Assembly (NCBI RefSeq): GCF_030503675.1
Contig: NZ_CP129964.1
Coordinates: forward strand, 3,224,001 to 3,288,000
Length of the DNA stretch: 64,000 bases
Direction: 5' to 3'
DNA from: Lutimonas zeaxanthinifaciens
Lineage (GTDB): Bacteria; Bacteroidota; Bacteroidia; Flavobacteriales; Flavobacteriaceae
Position 1 is the stretch's first letter. The number at the start of each line of letters is the position of its first letter. The notes beneath the pieces were generated by a model. That model was not told the DNA's origin and ran no database searches. It was given only the letters and a program-made list of their open reading frames with translations. Shown piece after piece: positions 35,831-46,277 of this stretch. The translations under genes were made by a program, and so were the position numbers.

Positions 35831-37375
35831 CTACTTTTTTATAACCACAAATTCAGTTCGTTTGTTTTGTCGGTGTTCAACCTCGGTACATTTAACTCCG
35901 TTCGAACATTTATTAACCAGTTTGGTTTCCCCAAATCCTTTTCCGGTTATCCTTTTAGAATCGACTCCAATTCCGATCAGATACCTAACGGTAGAAGAAG
36001 CCCTTTTCTGTGAAAGCCACATATTGTATCCGTCACCTCCTCTGGAATCTGTGTGAGATCCAAACTGGACAATCATTTCAGGGAATTTCTCCATGAGACG
36101 TGCTACTTTCGATAACTCATCATAGGAACTTTCAAGTATGTTCGCTTCATTCAGTTCGAACTCAATGGATCTAACATTGAGAATCTCTTTTCCGTTAACT
36201 TCTACGAACTCTTTTTCATCCAGTTTTAAAGTAACCTTGTTTTCAAATGCATTTTGCCTGTTGGTCACCAAAGTAGAATCAGACTGAAAATAACCGAACT
36301 TATCTCCTTCGATCTTATAGGTTGCGTCACATTCAACCTTGAAATAGAATTCTCCGTTCTTTAGGGTTTCTATTCTTCTCAACTTTTCCCCTTTGCTATT
36401 ATATATTGTTGCAAAAGCATTTGACAAGGGTCTACCGGAAACCTCATCAATAATTACACCCTGGACTACCTGATCACAAATCGGATTTACGGTCAGCTCC
36501 TTGAAGGAATATATGTCGTCATCTCCTTTTCCTCCTCTTCGATTTGAAGAAAAATATCCTCTTTGGGTTGTTTTGTCTATGATAAAGGAAATATCGTCTC
36601 CTTTACTGTTCATGGGTTTGCCCAGATTAATGGGTTCTTCAATAGAACCATCCAGTTTTGTCATATAAATATCGAATCCTCCCTCACCTCCGGGCCTGTT
36701 CGAAGAAAAATAAAGAATGTCTCCATCAACATAAGGTGTATATTCTTTATACTTGGAATTAACTGTTGGGCCCAGATTTTTTGGTGCCCCATAATGTCCT
36801 TTGTTAATAGTTACCTCATAAATATCCGTTCCACCCATACCTCCCGGCATATCTGAAATATAATAAAGCTTTTTACCATCTTTACTAATAAACGGATGAC
36901 CCGTACTGAATTTATCATTATTGATCGGCAAAGTCATGATATTATTTCTCACCCCAGATGAGGTAAGGCTGGCCCGGAATATTTTCAAGTTACTTGACCT
37001 GACCTTTCCTCCCATATAATTATTTGAGGTAAAATAAATCTCTTTAAGGTCGGGTGTAAAAGCTACCATGGCATCATGGTATTTGGAATTTACAGCACTC
37101 GAAAAAGGCCTGACTCGAGTAATCTCACCGTCCGATTCTACATTACCTATATAGAGGTCAAGAAATGGCTGGTCATTACCTTCCCATCTTTTATTTGAAA
37201 TACCGTTTTTCCTCGAAGATGAGAAAACAATCTTGTCTTTGCCGTAAAAAGTCGTTCCGAAATCTCCATTCTCAGAATTTGCTTCAAGGCTTTTGACTTT
37301 ATATTCTGCTGCAGTCAACTGTGGAAATACACTGATTGATAGCAATAGAATTATTATTGCAAAAAAACTTTTCAT
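35831..37375 (-). CDS. OmpA family protein with PD40 repeats (third copy)
   Basis: The 514-residue protein has a signal peptide (about residues 1-18) and a region of PD40/WD40-like beta-propeller repeats with YYISDMPGGMGGTDIY, YFSSNRPGGEGGFDIY and YFSSNRRGGKGDDDIY. A carboxypeptidase-regulatory-like Ig domain follows (about 300-380), then a C-terminal OmpA peptidoglycan-binding domain with QFGSHTDSRGG. It would sit on the outer membrane and grip peptidoglycan. It shares layout with the two OmpA proteins upstream and is separated from the second by a terminator hairpin, so it may be expressed at a different level. Confidence 0.9.
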   Translation of the reverse strand: MKSFFAIIILLLSISVFPQLTAAEYKVKSLEANSENGDFGTTFYGKDKIVFSSSRKNGISNKRWEGNDQPFLDLYIGNVESDGEITRVRPFSSAVNSKYHDAMVAFTPDLKEIYFTSNNYMGGKVRSSNLKIFRASLTSSGVRNNIMTLPINNDKFSTGHPFISKDGKKLYYISDMPGGMGGTDIYEVTINKGHYGAPKNLGPTVNSKYKEYTPYVDGDILYFSSNRPGGEGGFDIYMTKLDGSIEEPINLGKPMNSKGDDISFIIDKTTQRGYFSSNRRGGKGDDDIYSFKELTVNPICDQVVQGVIIDEVSGRPLSNAFATIYNSKGEKLRRIETLKNGEFYFKVECDATYKIEGDKFGYFQSDSTLVTNRQNAFENKVTLKLDEKEFVEVNGKEILNVRSIEFELNEANILESSYDELSKVARLMEKFPEMIVQFGSHTDSRGGDGYNMWLSQKRASSTVRYLIGIGVDSKRITGKGFGETKLVNKCSNGVKCTEVEHRQNKRTEFVVIKK

Positions 37376-37386
37376 ATAAGGGTCTT

Positions 37387-37416
37387 TATAAAAAAACCAA
37401 CGAAATTCGCTGGCTT
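37387..37416 (-). terminator. Terminator between the second and third OmpA genes
   Basis: On the minus strand CCAGCGAA pairs with TTCGTTGG (one G-T pair), followed by seven T. It lies 17 bases after the second OmpA gene. Confidence 0.7.
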
Positions 37417-37432
37417 TTATTATCTGATCTGG

Positions 37433-39082
37433 CTACATTTTTATGATAACAAATTCTGTACGCCTGTTCATGGCATGCTGAGCCTCGGTACAATCAATAC
37501 CATCAGCACATCCATTGATCAATTGTGTCTCTCCGTATCCCTTACCGGTAATTCGACTAGGATCGATCCCTCTTTCCAGGATATAGTTCACCGTTGAAGC
37601 CGCTCTTCTTGTCGATAGCCATATATTATAGCCGGTGATACCTCTTGAATCGGTATGCGAACCTGATTCTATGATCATTTCAGGATATTTATTCATAAGG
37701 TCCACCACCTTGTCAAGCTCACGTTTCGCTTCTTTATTTAAATAAGACGAATTCAGTTCAAAATAAATGGGCTCAATGTTTACAACGTAAGTACTTGGCC
37801 TGACCTTAACGATCTCCTCAGGTAACTCTTCTGGCATACCCTCTGGTTTGTCCTCAACTACAGCAACAACGGGCTCAACCTGTTCAACAATTTCTCCCGT
37901 TCCGAGTAAAATCAACAACTTAACTTTCTTATCCGCTTCAGCAGAAGTTGTAAATGATTTTTTCTGTGTTGTGTATCCCTCCTTACTCCCTTCAAGTTTA
38001 TACTCAGTTTCACAAAAAGCAGGTAATTCAAAAACACCTTCCTCATCAACAACGACCTCCTTTATAAGGTTTCCGTCTGTGTCTTTAATGGCAACCACAG
38101 CTCCTCTGATGATTTCAGTGGTATTCTGGTCCCTAACTTCTCCCGTGATCAGTTGACTGCATCTAAATACCGGGGCCTCTTCCTCAATAAATGAATAAAT
38201 ATCATCATCTCCTTCTCCTCCGCTACGATTTGAAGAAAAATAACCTTTCCTGGTTTTGGAATTGATGATAAATGTTAAATCATCTGCGGTTGAGTTAATA
38301 GGTTCATTTAAGAGGATCGGTTCCGGGGTATAATCTACAAGTCGGGTCGCGTAAATATCAAAACCGCCCATTCCTCCTTCTTTATCTGATGAGAAATAAA
38401 GTACTTCACCGTCAACGAAAGGAGAAAACTCCTTTGCCGGAGAATTGATTTTCCAGCCCAGGTTTACCGGATTTCCAAAACCACTCTGGTTAATGGAAAC
38501 CTTAAAAATGTCCGTTTGACCATAACTTCCTGGCATATCCGAAATAAAGTAAAGGGTTTTCTCATCCTGACTCAAAGCCGGGTGTCCCACAGAGTATTCT
38601 ACATTGTTAAAAGGCATTGGAATGATATTAACCCATTCACCTTTATCATTTACCGTGGCCTTGAACATGGCAAGGTTAGCCATCTGTTTTTCATCTCTGG
38701 CAAGTTTCTTATTGTAAAAATTGTTTCGTGTAAAATAAACCGTTTTTCTGTCTCTTGTAAAGGCAACATCAGCCTCATGATATCTTGTATTAACCTCTCC
38801 GGGAACAAGCGAAACCTTCTCAAGATCACCATTTGGAAGTATGTCTCCTACGTATAATTCAAGAAATCTCTGGTTATTGTCTTCCCAAACATCATTGACC
38901 AATGTTATTCCCTTTTTTGGTGAAGCAAAAACCAATTTATCTTCTCCAAAAAAAGCCGCTCCAAAATCAGAATTCTTTGTATTTATGGTGAGTCGATTGA
39001 TTGCATATTTCCCTGCTCCTTCAGTTTGAGCGTAGAGAACTCCTATCGAAAACAGGAGCAATACCAAGATGTACTTTTTCAT
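37433..39082 (-). CDS. OmpA family protein with PD40 repeats (second copy)
   Basis: The 549-residue protein has a signal peptide (residues 1-18, ending LYAQ) and PD40 propeller repeats with YFISDMPGSYGQTDIF, YFSSDKEGGMGGFDIY and YFSSNRSGGEGDDDIY. A CarboxypepD_reg-like domain, an acidic proline/glutamate linker (PEGMPEELPEEIV) and a C-terminal OmpA domain with SGSHTDSRG follow. It begins 33 bases after porP/sprF and belongs to the same transcript as that gene. The likely role is to anchor or support the SprF-adhesin complex at the outer membrane, by analogy with SprF/PorP-adjacent OmpA proteins. Confidence 0.9.
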   Translation of the reverse strand: MKKYILVLLLFSIGVLYAQTEGAGKYAINRLTINTKNSDFGAAFFGEDKLVFASPKKGITLVNDVWEDNNQRFLELYVGDILPNGDLEKVSLVPGEVNTRYHEADVAFTRDRKTVYFTRNNFYNKKLARDEKQMANLAMFKATVNDKGEWVNIIPMPFNNVEYSVGHPALSQDEKTLYFISDMPGSYGQTDIFKVSINQSGFGNPVNLGWKINSPAKEFSPFVDGEVLYFSSDKEGGMGGFDIYATRLVDYTPEPILLNEPINSTADDLTFIINSKTRKGYFSSNRSGGEGDDDIYSFIEEEAPVFRCSQLITGEVRDQNTTEIIRGAVVAIKDTDGNLIKEVVVDEEGVFELPAFCETEYKLEGSKEGYTTQKKSFTTSAEADKKVKLLILLGTGEIVEQVEPVVAVVEDKPEGMPEELPEEIVKVRPSTYVVNIEPIYFELNSSYLNKEAKRELDKVVDLMNKYPEMIIESGSHTDSRGITGYNIWLSTRRAASTVNYILERGIDPSRITGKGYGETQLINGCADGIDCTEAQHAMNRRTEFVIIKM

Positions 39083-39115
39083 AAATTCCCCTTTTTATGT
39101 TTTTTTTATATTTTC

Positions 39116-40045
39116 CTAGAAGAATCTAGGTGACTTCAAATTCTTTTTAGAGAAGTCGATGTCATATAATAATATGATCTCATGTGATCCACCGGTATTT
39201 GAATTAGAGAATTCTGAAATTGTATAGTCGTAAGCATATCCAATTCTAAAGTCAGGGGTAACTCCGAAATTAAACAAAACGCTTACCGCATCGTCAATTC
39301 TGTAACTCGCTCCTAATTCAAACCTGTCATACATAAGGAAGTTTGCGTTGATATCCACCGATAGCGGTGCTCCACTAACCCCCTTAAACATAACAGAAGG
39401 CTTAAACTTCAATGTACTTGACAGATCGAAAACGTATCCACCGGTTAAAAAATAATGAACTTCCTCTGAGGCCTTGGTGTTGATATTGTCTTTATCCAAA
39501 TGTTCTGATTTCAAAATATTCGGAACCGAGAATCCGGCATACCATTTGTTCGTGTAATAATAAACTCCAGCTCCGAAATTTGGAAATGCATCGTTAATAT
39601 TTTCATCAAATACCGGATCTCCGGCACTAGAAGTCTGCGGCAATACTACATCCAACAGATTAACATTTAACAAAGTCACTCCTCCTTTTAATCCAAAGGC
39701 CAATCTTCCTTCATCTGATGTGGTTAGCGTGTAGGAAAAGTCTGCATAAATATTTTGCTCTTTGGCAGGGCCAATCTCATCAGCTATGACTGAAAGTCCA
39801 ACTCCTACCTTTTTTCCTAACGGCGCATGAACATCAAAAGTCAATGATTTTGGTGCTCCATCCACACTCGTCCACTGGCTTCGCCCCAACAAACCTAAAC
39901 TTAAGGTCCCTCTAGAACCAGCGTACGCTGGATTTACAACGTTCATGTTGTACATATATTGTGTATACTGGGGATCTTGTTGGGCTTTGGTCTCGTTAAA
40001 GAATAATAAAAAACCAAAAGCTAAGAAAATTGTTATTTTTTTCAT
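39116..40045 (-). CDS. PorP/SprF family type IX secretion membrane protein (downstream copy)
   Basis: The 309-residue protein has a signal peptide (about residues 1-21, ending TKAQ) and begins QDPQYTQYMYNMNVVNPAYAG, the hallmark of the PorP/SprF family. A 12- to 14-strand barrel follows. In Flavobacterium johnsoniae SprF is needed for secretion or attachment of SprB, which carries a type B C-terminal domain. Here the gene directly follows an adhesin with such a domain, so it is its probable partner. It has exactly the same length as the upstream copy and very high identity to it. Confidence 0.93.
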   Translation of the reverse strand: MKKITIFLAFGFLLFFNETKAQQDPQYTQYMYNMNVVNPAYAGSRGTLSLGLLGRSQWTSVDGAPKSLTFDVHAPLGKKVGVGLSVIADEIGPAKEQNIYADFSYTLTTSDEGRLAFGLKGGVTLLNVNLLDVVLPQTSSAGDPVFDENINDAFPNFGAGVYYYTNKWYAGFSVPNILKSEHLDKDNINTKASEEVHYFLTGGYVFDLSSTLKFKPSVMFKGVSGAPLSVDINANFLMYDRFELGASYRIDDAVSVLFNFGVTPDFRIGYAYDYTISEFSNSNTGGSHEIILLYDIDFSKKNLKSPRFF

Positions 40046-40144
40046 TTGTTAAATTTTATTCATTTGACAATTGCATTGTCACTTAAATAGTATCGAGTTA
40101 CTAAAATGAAATTCGTATAACCCCATACTCCCTTTTTTATTTAA

Positions 40145-40176
40145 AAGGCAGCATATTGAATAAGCTATGCTGCCTT
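40145..40176 (-). terminator. Stem-loop between the 2-kb-class adhesin and PorP/SprF genes
   Basis: AAGGCAGCATA and TATGCTGCCTT form a perfect 11-bp stem with a 10-base loop, 11 bases after the adhesin stop. The T-tract on the minus strand is short (TTTT, then AAAT). It may be a weak terminator or an RNA-stabilising hairpin that sets adhesin and partner levels apart. Confidence 0.6.
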
Positions 40177-40186
40177 GGATGCTATC

Positions 40187-43100
40187 TTAATAGTTGACAT
40201 AAACCCATCCCTTGTCCGGAGATTTGTTTCCGTCGTTATATTTGATCAAATAGAAATACGTTCCAGCAGGTACCAATTGTCCCTTACTCAGAGTCATATT
40301 ACCTGTTGACCTTCCGTCCCACCAGTCTGGGTTCAGATTTCCATTATTCATGTATTTGTACACGCTGTTACCCCATCTGTCAAATACTTCCATGCTAAAG
40401 TCCGGAGTTTCAATGAGTCCAGGTATACTGAATAAATCATTTTCCCCGTCACCATTCGGTGAGAATCCACTCGGGATCAGACTTGTATTAAAGACCAGTC
40501 TTACACCGTCCGAAATCAATTCTTCATTAGGGTCACATGCATAATCAGGAGATGTTAAAACAACTCTGTATCTGCTTCCTTCCAGTCTTCCACGTGCATC
40601 ATTAATTCTTAATCGGTCTGTATCTACTCCGCTGTATTTGGAATCATTGACCAAATCAACCCAAGTAGTACCCCCGTCCATGCTTTGCTGCCACTGATAG
40701 AAAGTCGCAACCGCAGAAACTTCGAAAACAGCATCATCACCAAGAGCAATCTCGATCTCTTCAGGCTGGTTTTCAATAGAGGATGGTTCTCCGGCCTCCT
40801 GGAAATCAAATACGCCGTTGTTATCGAGATCATTCGGTGTTGTATATCCACCTTGTCCAATTACCTGGCCGTCTGCATCTACAGTCACAGGGGATGTTCC
40901 TAATCTACCATCTCCATCCGGATCAGTGAATCCTGCCTCTATGGCATCGGCACAACCGTCACCATCCGCATCAATACTGATTCTATCCGGTATCCCATCC
41001 AAATTAGAATCTGTAACCTCTCCTTCCACGGTATCAAAAATTCCATCATTATCGTCATCCACGTCTACAATGTCGAATACACCATCATTATCAGAATCTA
41101 ATAAGATGTTGTAACTCGCTGAATCTGAAGTGTCTCCAGGGTCACAAGCAAATGCTATATTCGTAACCACCACTCTGTATTCATTAAAATAATCCGGAAT
41201 TACAAGATTCGAAACGGTTAAAGTTGCCGTGTTGGTACCACTATACTTGGAATCATCACTTAGTGGCACAAAACCAGCACCATCTATACTAATTTCCCAC
41301 TGATAAGTATCCCCATCTGAAGCAGCGGTAAACGTAGCACTTCCGCTAAGGACAAAGTCCTGATCAGAAGGATCATCCGTAATAAGAGCGGGGGACCCTG
41401 CTTCCTGGAAGTCATAAGTTCCATTATTATCCAAATCATTCGGAGTTGTATATCCGTCTGTTCCACTCGTTACCTGACCGGTTAATGGGTCCACTGTTAC
41501 CGGAGAGTTTCCTAATAGTCCATCTCCGTCGTCGTCGGTAAAGCCTGCTTCAATAACATCATCACAACCATCGGCATCTGAATCGAGTTCAAATCTATCT
41601 GGTGTTCCATTATTGTTTGAATCACCTCCATTAGGGCCCGCATCTTCTACTGTATCAAAAATTCCATCATTATCATCATCAACATCGACAATGTCTGGCA
41701 CCCCATCATTATCATTATCAGGTAAGCTTACAATCAAGGCAGCATCAGAAGTTGTTACAGGATCACAGGCAAATGCAATATTATTAACTCGTACCCTGTA
41801 AGCATAACCCAACATACTAACATCCACATTAGAAATGGTCAAGCTTGCGGTTGTTGCACCAGAGTAATCACCACCGTCAACTAAATCATTCCAAGTAGTT
41901 CCATCAGTGCTTTCTTCCCATTGATACGTATCTGCAGAAGCAGCTACATCAAAGGTAACAGCTCCTCCCGGAACAAAGTTTTGATCTACCGGTTGCGTAG
42001 TAATTGCAGCGGCACTTCCAGCTTCCTGGAAATCTGGAATACCGTTGTTATCTAAATCATTAGGTGCAGTATAACCGTCCGTTGCGCTTGTAACACGTCC
42101 TGTTACATCTACATCCGGTGGATTTACGGTTCCAAGCATACCCATTCCATTATCAGTAAACCCAGCTTCTGTTACATCAAAACACCCGTCTCCGTCAGCA
42201 TCAAGATTCAGAGCATCCGGATTCGTAGAAGGATCTGTATTGCCTGCTTCGTCAGTATCCAAAATACCATCATTGTCATCATCAACATCAACAATATCGA
42301 AAACTCCATCGTTATCAAAATCTGATGGTGTAATATATCGTGCTTCCGTGGACAAAGTCGTAGGGTCACAAGCATACCCTATATTGCTTACAGTAACTCT
42401 GTATCTGAAAGTTAATTTACTTACATCTGAATTACTTACTTGAAGATCGGCTGTCGTAGTTCCTGAATAATCTCCTCCATCAAGCAAAATATTCCAAGTA
42501 GCACCTCCGTCCTGACTCTCTTCCCATTGATATGTGTCTGCAGTTGCAGCCACACTGAAAGTTGTCACACCAATAATCAGGGCCTGATCAGAAGGTTGTG
42601 TTGTTATAGTTGCTGGTGCTCCTGCTTCTTGGAAATCAGGTGTTCCCGATCCATTCAAATCATTTGGAGTAGTGTATCCATCTGATCCGCTAATCACTCG
42701 ACCATCGGCATCTACCGCTATTGGAAAGTTTCCTAAAAATCCATCGCCATTATCATCTGTAAATCCAGCTTCAGTAACATCAAAACAACCATCATTATCT
42801 GAGTCAAGATTTGTTGCATCAGGATTTGTTGAAGGATCCGTATTTCCCGGCTCATCAACGTCCAAAATACCATCATTATCATCATCTACATCAACTATAT
42901 CGAATACCAAATCCTTATCAAAATCACCAGGAGTTACAAAAGTAACATCAGTAGAAGTAGTAACAGGATCACAGGCATAGGCAATATTATTTACCAATAC
43001 TCTATATCTATTATTAACTTTACTGAAATCAGGTGTTAAGACCGTAAGGTCTGCAGTTGTTGTTCCTGAATAGTCTCCTGCTTCAGATAAAGGAGTCCAA

Positions 43101-46100
43101 GAAACACCATTATCTACACTCTCCTCCCATTGATAAGAACCATCAGTGGCTGCAACATCAAGTACAACTGAAAAGGTTGAACTTGTACCAAGATTATAGA
43201 TCTGATCAACTGGCTGTGTTGTTATATTGGCCGCTGCACCAGCTTCTTGAAAATCAGGTGTGCCTGAGCCATTTAAATCATTAGGAGTAGTATATCCATC
43301 TGTTCCACTTGATACTGAACCATCAGGGTTAACACTAACTGGAGCATTTCCAAGTATACCATCACCATTATCATCTGTGAAGCCTGCCTCAGTAACATCA
43401 AAACATCCATCGCTGTCTGCATCTAAATTTATTCTGTCCTCATTAGTTCCAGGATCTGTATTTCCGGCTTCATCAGTATCAAAAATACCATCGTTGTCAT
43501 CATCAACATCTACGATATCAAAAATGCCATCACCATCAAAATCTTCAGGAGTAATATAAGTGACTTCATCAGAAGTTGTAACAGGATCACAGGCATAAGC
43601 AACATTGCTAACTAAAACTCTATATCTGTCTGTTAATCTGCTTACATCTGTATTGGTTACTACTAAACTCGCTGTTTGAGCACCGGCATAAGAACCAACT
43701 GCATCTATAATAGTTGTCCATGTTGCACCACCATCAGTACTCTCTTCCCATTGGTATGACTCATCTCCAGGGGCTAAATCAGTTACCACCGTAAAAGTTA
43801 CATCACCTATGATCAGATCCTGATCAACTGGCTGTGTTGTTATATTAGCCGCTGCACCAGCTTCTTGAAAATCAGGTGTGCCTGAGCCATTTAAATCATT
43901 AGGAGTAGTATATCCATCTGTTCCACTTGATACTGAACCATCAGGGTTAACACTAACTGGAGCATTTCCAAGTATACCATCACCATTATCATCTGTGAAG
44001 CCTGCCTCAGTAACATCAAAACATCCATCGCTGTCTGCATCTAAATTTATTCTGTCCTCATTAGTTCCAGGATCTGTATTTCCGGCTTCATCAGTATCAA
44101 AAATACCATCGTTGTCATCATCAACATCTACGATATCAAAAATGCCATCACCATCAAAATCTTCAGGAGTAATATAAGTGACTTCATCAGAAGTTGTAAC
44201 AGGATCACAGGCATAAGCAACATTGCTAACTAAAACTCTATATCTGTCTGTTAATCTGCTTACATCTGTATTGGTTACTACTAAACTCGCTGTTTGAGCA
44301 CCGGCATAAGAACCAACTGCATCTATAATAGTTGTCCATGTTGCACCACCATCAGTACTCTCTTCCCATTGGTATGACTCATCTCCAGGGGCTAAATCAG
44401 TTACCACCGTAAAAGTTACATCACCTATGATCAGATCCTGATCAACTGGCTGTGTTGTTATATTAGCCGCTGCACCAGCTTCTTGAGAATCAAGGATCGT
44501 ATTGTTATTTAAATCGTTTAACGGGCCATAAGCATCAACAGGTGCATTAATTGCCCCGTTATCATCACTTATTACCAAACCATCAGCATCCACATTGGCT
44601 GATGTCAAAATACCGGTCCCGACATATCCATCTTCATCTCCATCCAACACCCCTGCTTCCCTGGTATCAAAGCATCCATCACCATCAGCATCTAATTCCA
44701 AACTATCGTCAATTCCATTACCGTTCGAATCACCAGGTTCATCGCTGTTTAGAATACCGTCATTATCGGCGTCTAAATCTGCAGAATCTGGAATACCATC
44801 ACCGTCTGTATCCTGATCAATTACAAAGCTGTAATCTTCAACCTCCCCACCAGTTGCAAATCCTCCTGTAGATGAAGCCGTTAGATCATTGTCGCTTGTT
44901 AGTCTGAATCTTGCGTAGGTCTGTCCGGACTGCATATCTGCTCCTAAACCTAATATATCCCAATTAAGGGTATATATCGCCTGACCTGTGTTAGCCCCAA
45001 TTGGGATCGTACTATATTCATCCGCATCGAATAATCCGTTAACATCAAAATCTATCCATGCATGAACATAAACAGAAGCATTTGAATTATTCGCTACTTC
45101 AATGTCAATATCAACATTGGTTGAAGAAGTGATAATCCCGTCAAATTCAGCTGGATCTACACCATCTTCATCATCCAAATTATCTAGATCATCACCATCC
45201 GCATCTAGACTTGGGAGTCCTGTACTTTCCGAATCCTTGGAATTCCCTAACACATATTGATCTCTACCTGAATCATATAAATGAACTGCTCCTCCAGAAG
45301 TAAGTAGCGTACCATAACTATCGGGGGCGTCACCCAAATCAAAACCCTGAGGTGGTTCTATATCCCAGCCCTTACTTACCAGACTAATATAGGCCGCTAT
45401 TCCGTTCTTTGTGATTACACCTCCTGATGAATTTCGGAGTGAAAGAGTCCCGTTAAAATTTCCAAAACCATCCAGCGTGTTCAAAATATTGTCAATAGAT
45501 GCACTTGTTAATGGTGCATTGGTCAGATCGATTTCTATGAGATTGGGTGAATTGGAAATGTCAAGAGAGGTAATTGATATGTCCCTAGCTGATAAAATTT
45601 CTAGATTCGAATTATTACTGATGTCAAGCGATACCAGATTCAAATTTGCATCTATATCGAGCCTTTCAAGATCTGTGTTTTGACTCAAGTCTAATGAAAT
45701 TAGTTGATTCCTCTGAAGATCCAATTCAACCAAATCTCCGTTTTGAGATAAGTCTATAGATGTCAGTAAGTTATCAGCCAAAAACAATCTTCTGAGCCTA
45801 TTTAAATCTGACACATCTATAGATACAATTTGTTGTCCCCATCCAGCATCAGCCGTTAATTCATTAATCGAATTAAAAACTCCGGGAGTGTCATTTGTCT
45901 GTACGGTAATATTGCCGTTTGCAATATTAGAACCAAAATTAAAAACAGGAGTATTGTTATTATTAATTACTTGATTTACAGCCCCCGAAGCCGTCCAATC
46001 CATCAATTGAATCGGATTACTAACATTAACTTCCCAATCTCCTAATACAAGAGGATTCGGGTTTCCAGAGGAAGTAGTTTCAATTATTAGTGAACTTTGC

Positions 46101-46207
46101 GAATGAACTAATGACATCGAAAGCATGAACAAACTAGTAATCAAATGTCTTTTAAATGATCTGATCTTTAAATTACCGAATTTGAAATTAAAGTAATCTC
46201 TTTTCAT
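40187..46207 (-). CDS. Giant type IX-secreted surface protein with LRR, Ig-like and TSP3 repeats
   Basis: The 2006-residue protein has a long signal peptide (cleavage near VHSQS, residue 37). LRR-type repeats follow (LVELDLQRNQLISLDLSQN, about residues 115-245), then a GEVED-type domain around DYSFVID. Seven Ig-like modules follow (each opening with ITTQP or a variant and containing YQWEES or YQWQQS). They alternate with acidic calcium-binding TSP3-type blocks (DIVDVDDDNDGI). The end is a gliding-motility-associated C-terminal domain (PSGFSPNGDG to GWVYVNY), the type B secretion signal. ATG 46207 is preferred; an ATG at 46252 adds 15 residues. One Ig-TSP3 block is duplicated in tandem. Probably a surface adhesin. 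Confidence 0.9.
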   Translation of the reverse strand: MKRDYFNFKFGNLKIRSFKRHLITSLFMLSMSLVHSQSSLIIETTSSGNPNPLVLGDWEVNVSNPIQLMDWTASGAVNQVINNNNTPVFNFGSNIANGNITVQTNDTPGVFNSINELTADAGWGQQIVSIDVSDLNRLRRLFLADNLLTSIDLSQNGDLVELDLQRNQLISLDLSQNTDLERLDIDANLNLVSLDISNNSNLEILSARDISITSLDISNSPNLIEIDLTNAPLTSASIDNILNTLDGFGNFNGTLSLRNSSGGVITKNGIAAYISLVSKGWDIEPPQGFDLGDAPDSYGTLLTSGGAVHLYDSGRDQYVLGNSKDSESTGLPSLDADGDDLDNLDDEDGVDPAEFDGIITSSTNVDIDIEVANNSNASVYVHAWIDFDVNGLFDADEYSTIPIGANTGQAIYTLNWDILGLGADMQSGQTYARFRLTSDNDLTASSTGGFATGGEVEDYSFVIDQDTDGDGIPDSADLDADNDGILNSDEPGDSNGNGIDDSLELDADGDGCFDTREAGVLDGDEDGYVGTGILTSANVDADGLVISDDNGAINAPVDAYGPLNDLNNNTILDSQEAGAAANITTQPVDQDLIIGDVTFTVVTDLAPGDESYQWEESTDGGATWTTIIDAVGSYAGAQTASLVVTNTDVSRLTDRYRVLVSNVAYACDPVTTSDEVTYITPEDFDGDGIFDIVDVDDDNDGIFDTDEAGNTDPGTNEDRINLDADSDGCFDVTEAGFTDDNGDGILGNAPVSVNPDGSVSSGTDGYTTPNDLNGSGTPDFQEAGAAANITTQPVDQDLIIGDVTFTVVTDLAPGDESYQWEESTDGGATWTTIIDAVGSYAGAQTASLVVTNTDVSRLTDRYRVLVSNVAYACDPVTTSDEVTYITPEDFDGDGIFDIVDVDDDNDGIFDTDEAGNTDPGTNEDRINLDADSDGCFDVTEAGFTDDNGDGILGNAPVSVNPDGSVSSGTDGYTTPNDLNGSGTPDFQEAGAAANITTQPVDQIYNLGTSSTFSVVLDVAATDGSYQWEESVDNGVSWTPLSEAGDYSGTTTADLTVLTPDFSKVNNRYRVLVNNIAYACDPVTTSTDVTFVTPGDFDKDLVFDIVDVDDDNDGILDVDEPGNTDPSTNPDATNLDSDNDGCFDVTEAGFTDDNGDGFLGNFPIAVDADGRVISGSDGYTTPNDLNGSGTPDFQEAGAPATITTQPSDQALIIGVTTFSVAATADTYQWEESQDGGATWNILLDGGDYSGTTTADLQVSNSDVSKLTFRYRVTVSNIGYACDPTTLSTEARYITPSDFDNDGVFDIVDVDDDNDGILDTDEAGNTDPSTNPDALNLDADGDGCFDVTEAGFTDNGMGMLGTVNPPDVDVTGRVTSATDGYTAPNDLDNNGIPDFQEAGSAAAITTQPVDQNFVPGGAVTFDVAASADTYQWEESTDGTTWNDLVDGGDYSGATTASLTISNVDVSMLGYAYRVRVNNIAFACDPVTTSDAALIVSLPDNDNDGVPDIVDVDDDNDGIFDTVEDAGPNGGDSNNNGTPDRFELDSDADGCDDVIEAGFTDDDGDGLLGNSPVTVDPLTGQVTSGTDGYTTPNDLDNNGTYDFQEAGSPALITDDPSDQDFVLSGSATFTAASDGDTYQWEISIDGAGFVPLSDDSKYSGTNTATLTVSNLVIPDYFNEYRVVVTNIAFACDPGDTSDSASYNILLDSDNDGVFDIVDVDDDNDGIFDTVEGEVTDSNLDGIPDRISIDADGDGCADAIEAGFTDPDGDGRLGTSPVTVDADGQVIGQGGYTTPNDLDNNGVFDFQEAGEPSSIENQPEEIEIALGDDAVFEVSAVATFYQWQQSMDGGTTWVDLVNDSKYSGVDTDRLRINDARGRLEGSRYRVVLTSPDYACDPNEELISDGVRLVFNTSLIPSGFSPNGDGENDLFSIPGLIETPDFSMEVFDRWGNSVYKYMNNGNLNPDWWDGRSTGNMTLSKGQLVPAGTYFYLIKYNDGNKSPDKGWVYVNY
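43231..44466 (-). repeat. 618-base tandem duplication inside the downstream adhesin
   Basis: Two directly adjacent 618-base units encode the same 206-residue Ig-like plus TSP3 block. By eye they differ by about one base (a G/A change near 43230/43847), and homology extends about 20-30 bases on each side. In-frame and nearly identical, so the duplication is recent. The other Ig modules of this gene are clearly diverged. Confidence 0.9.
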
Positions 46208-46277
46208 ATGATTAATTTTATAAGAATGAAACATTACAATGAAATGCTTCATTATTTTTTATTGAGCCTTTTATACG

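Noticed and set aside
40818-45683. Serine/proline-rich plus-strand frames opposite the second adhesin
   Set aside because: They are antisense to Asp/Gly-rich TSP3 repeats; their composition is a mirror of the coding strand and they lack start signals.
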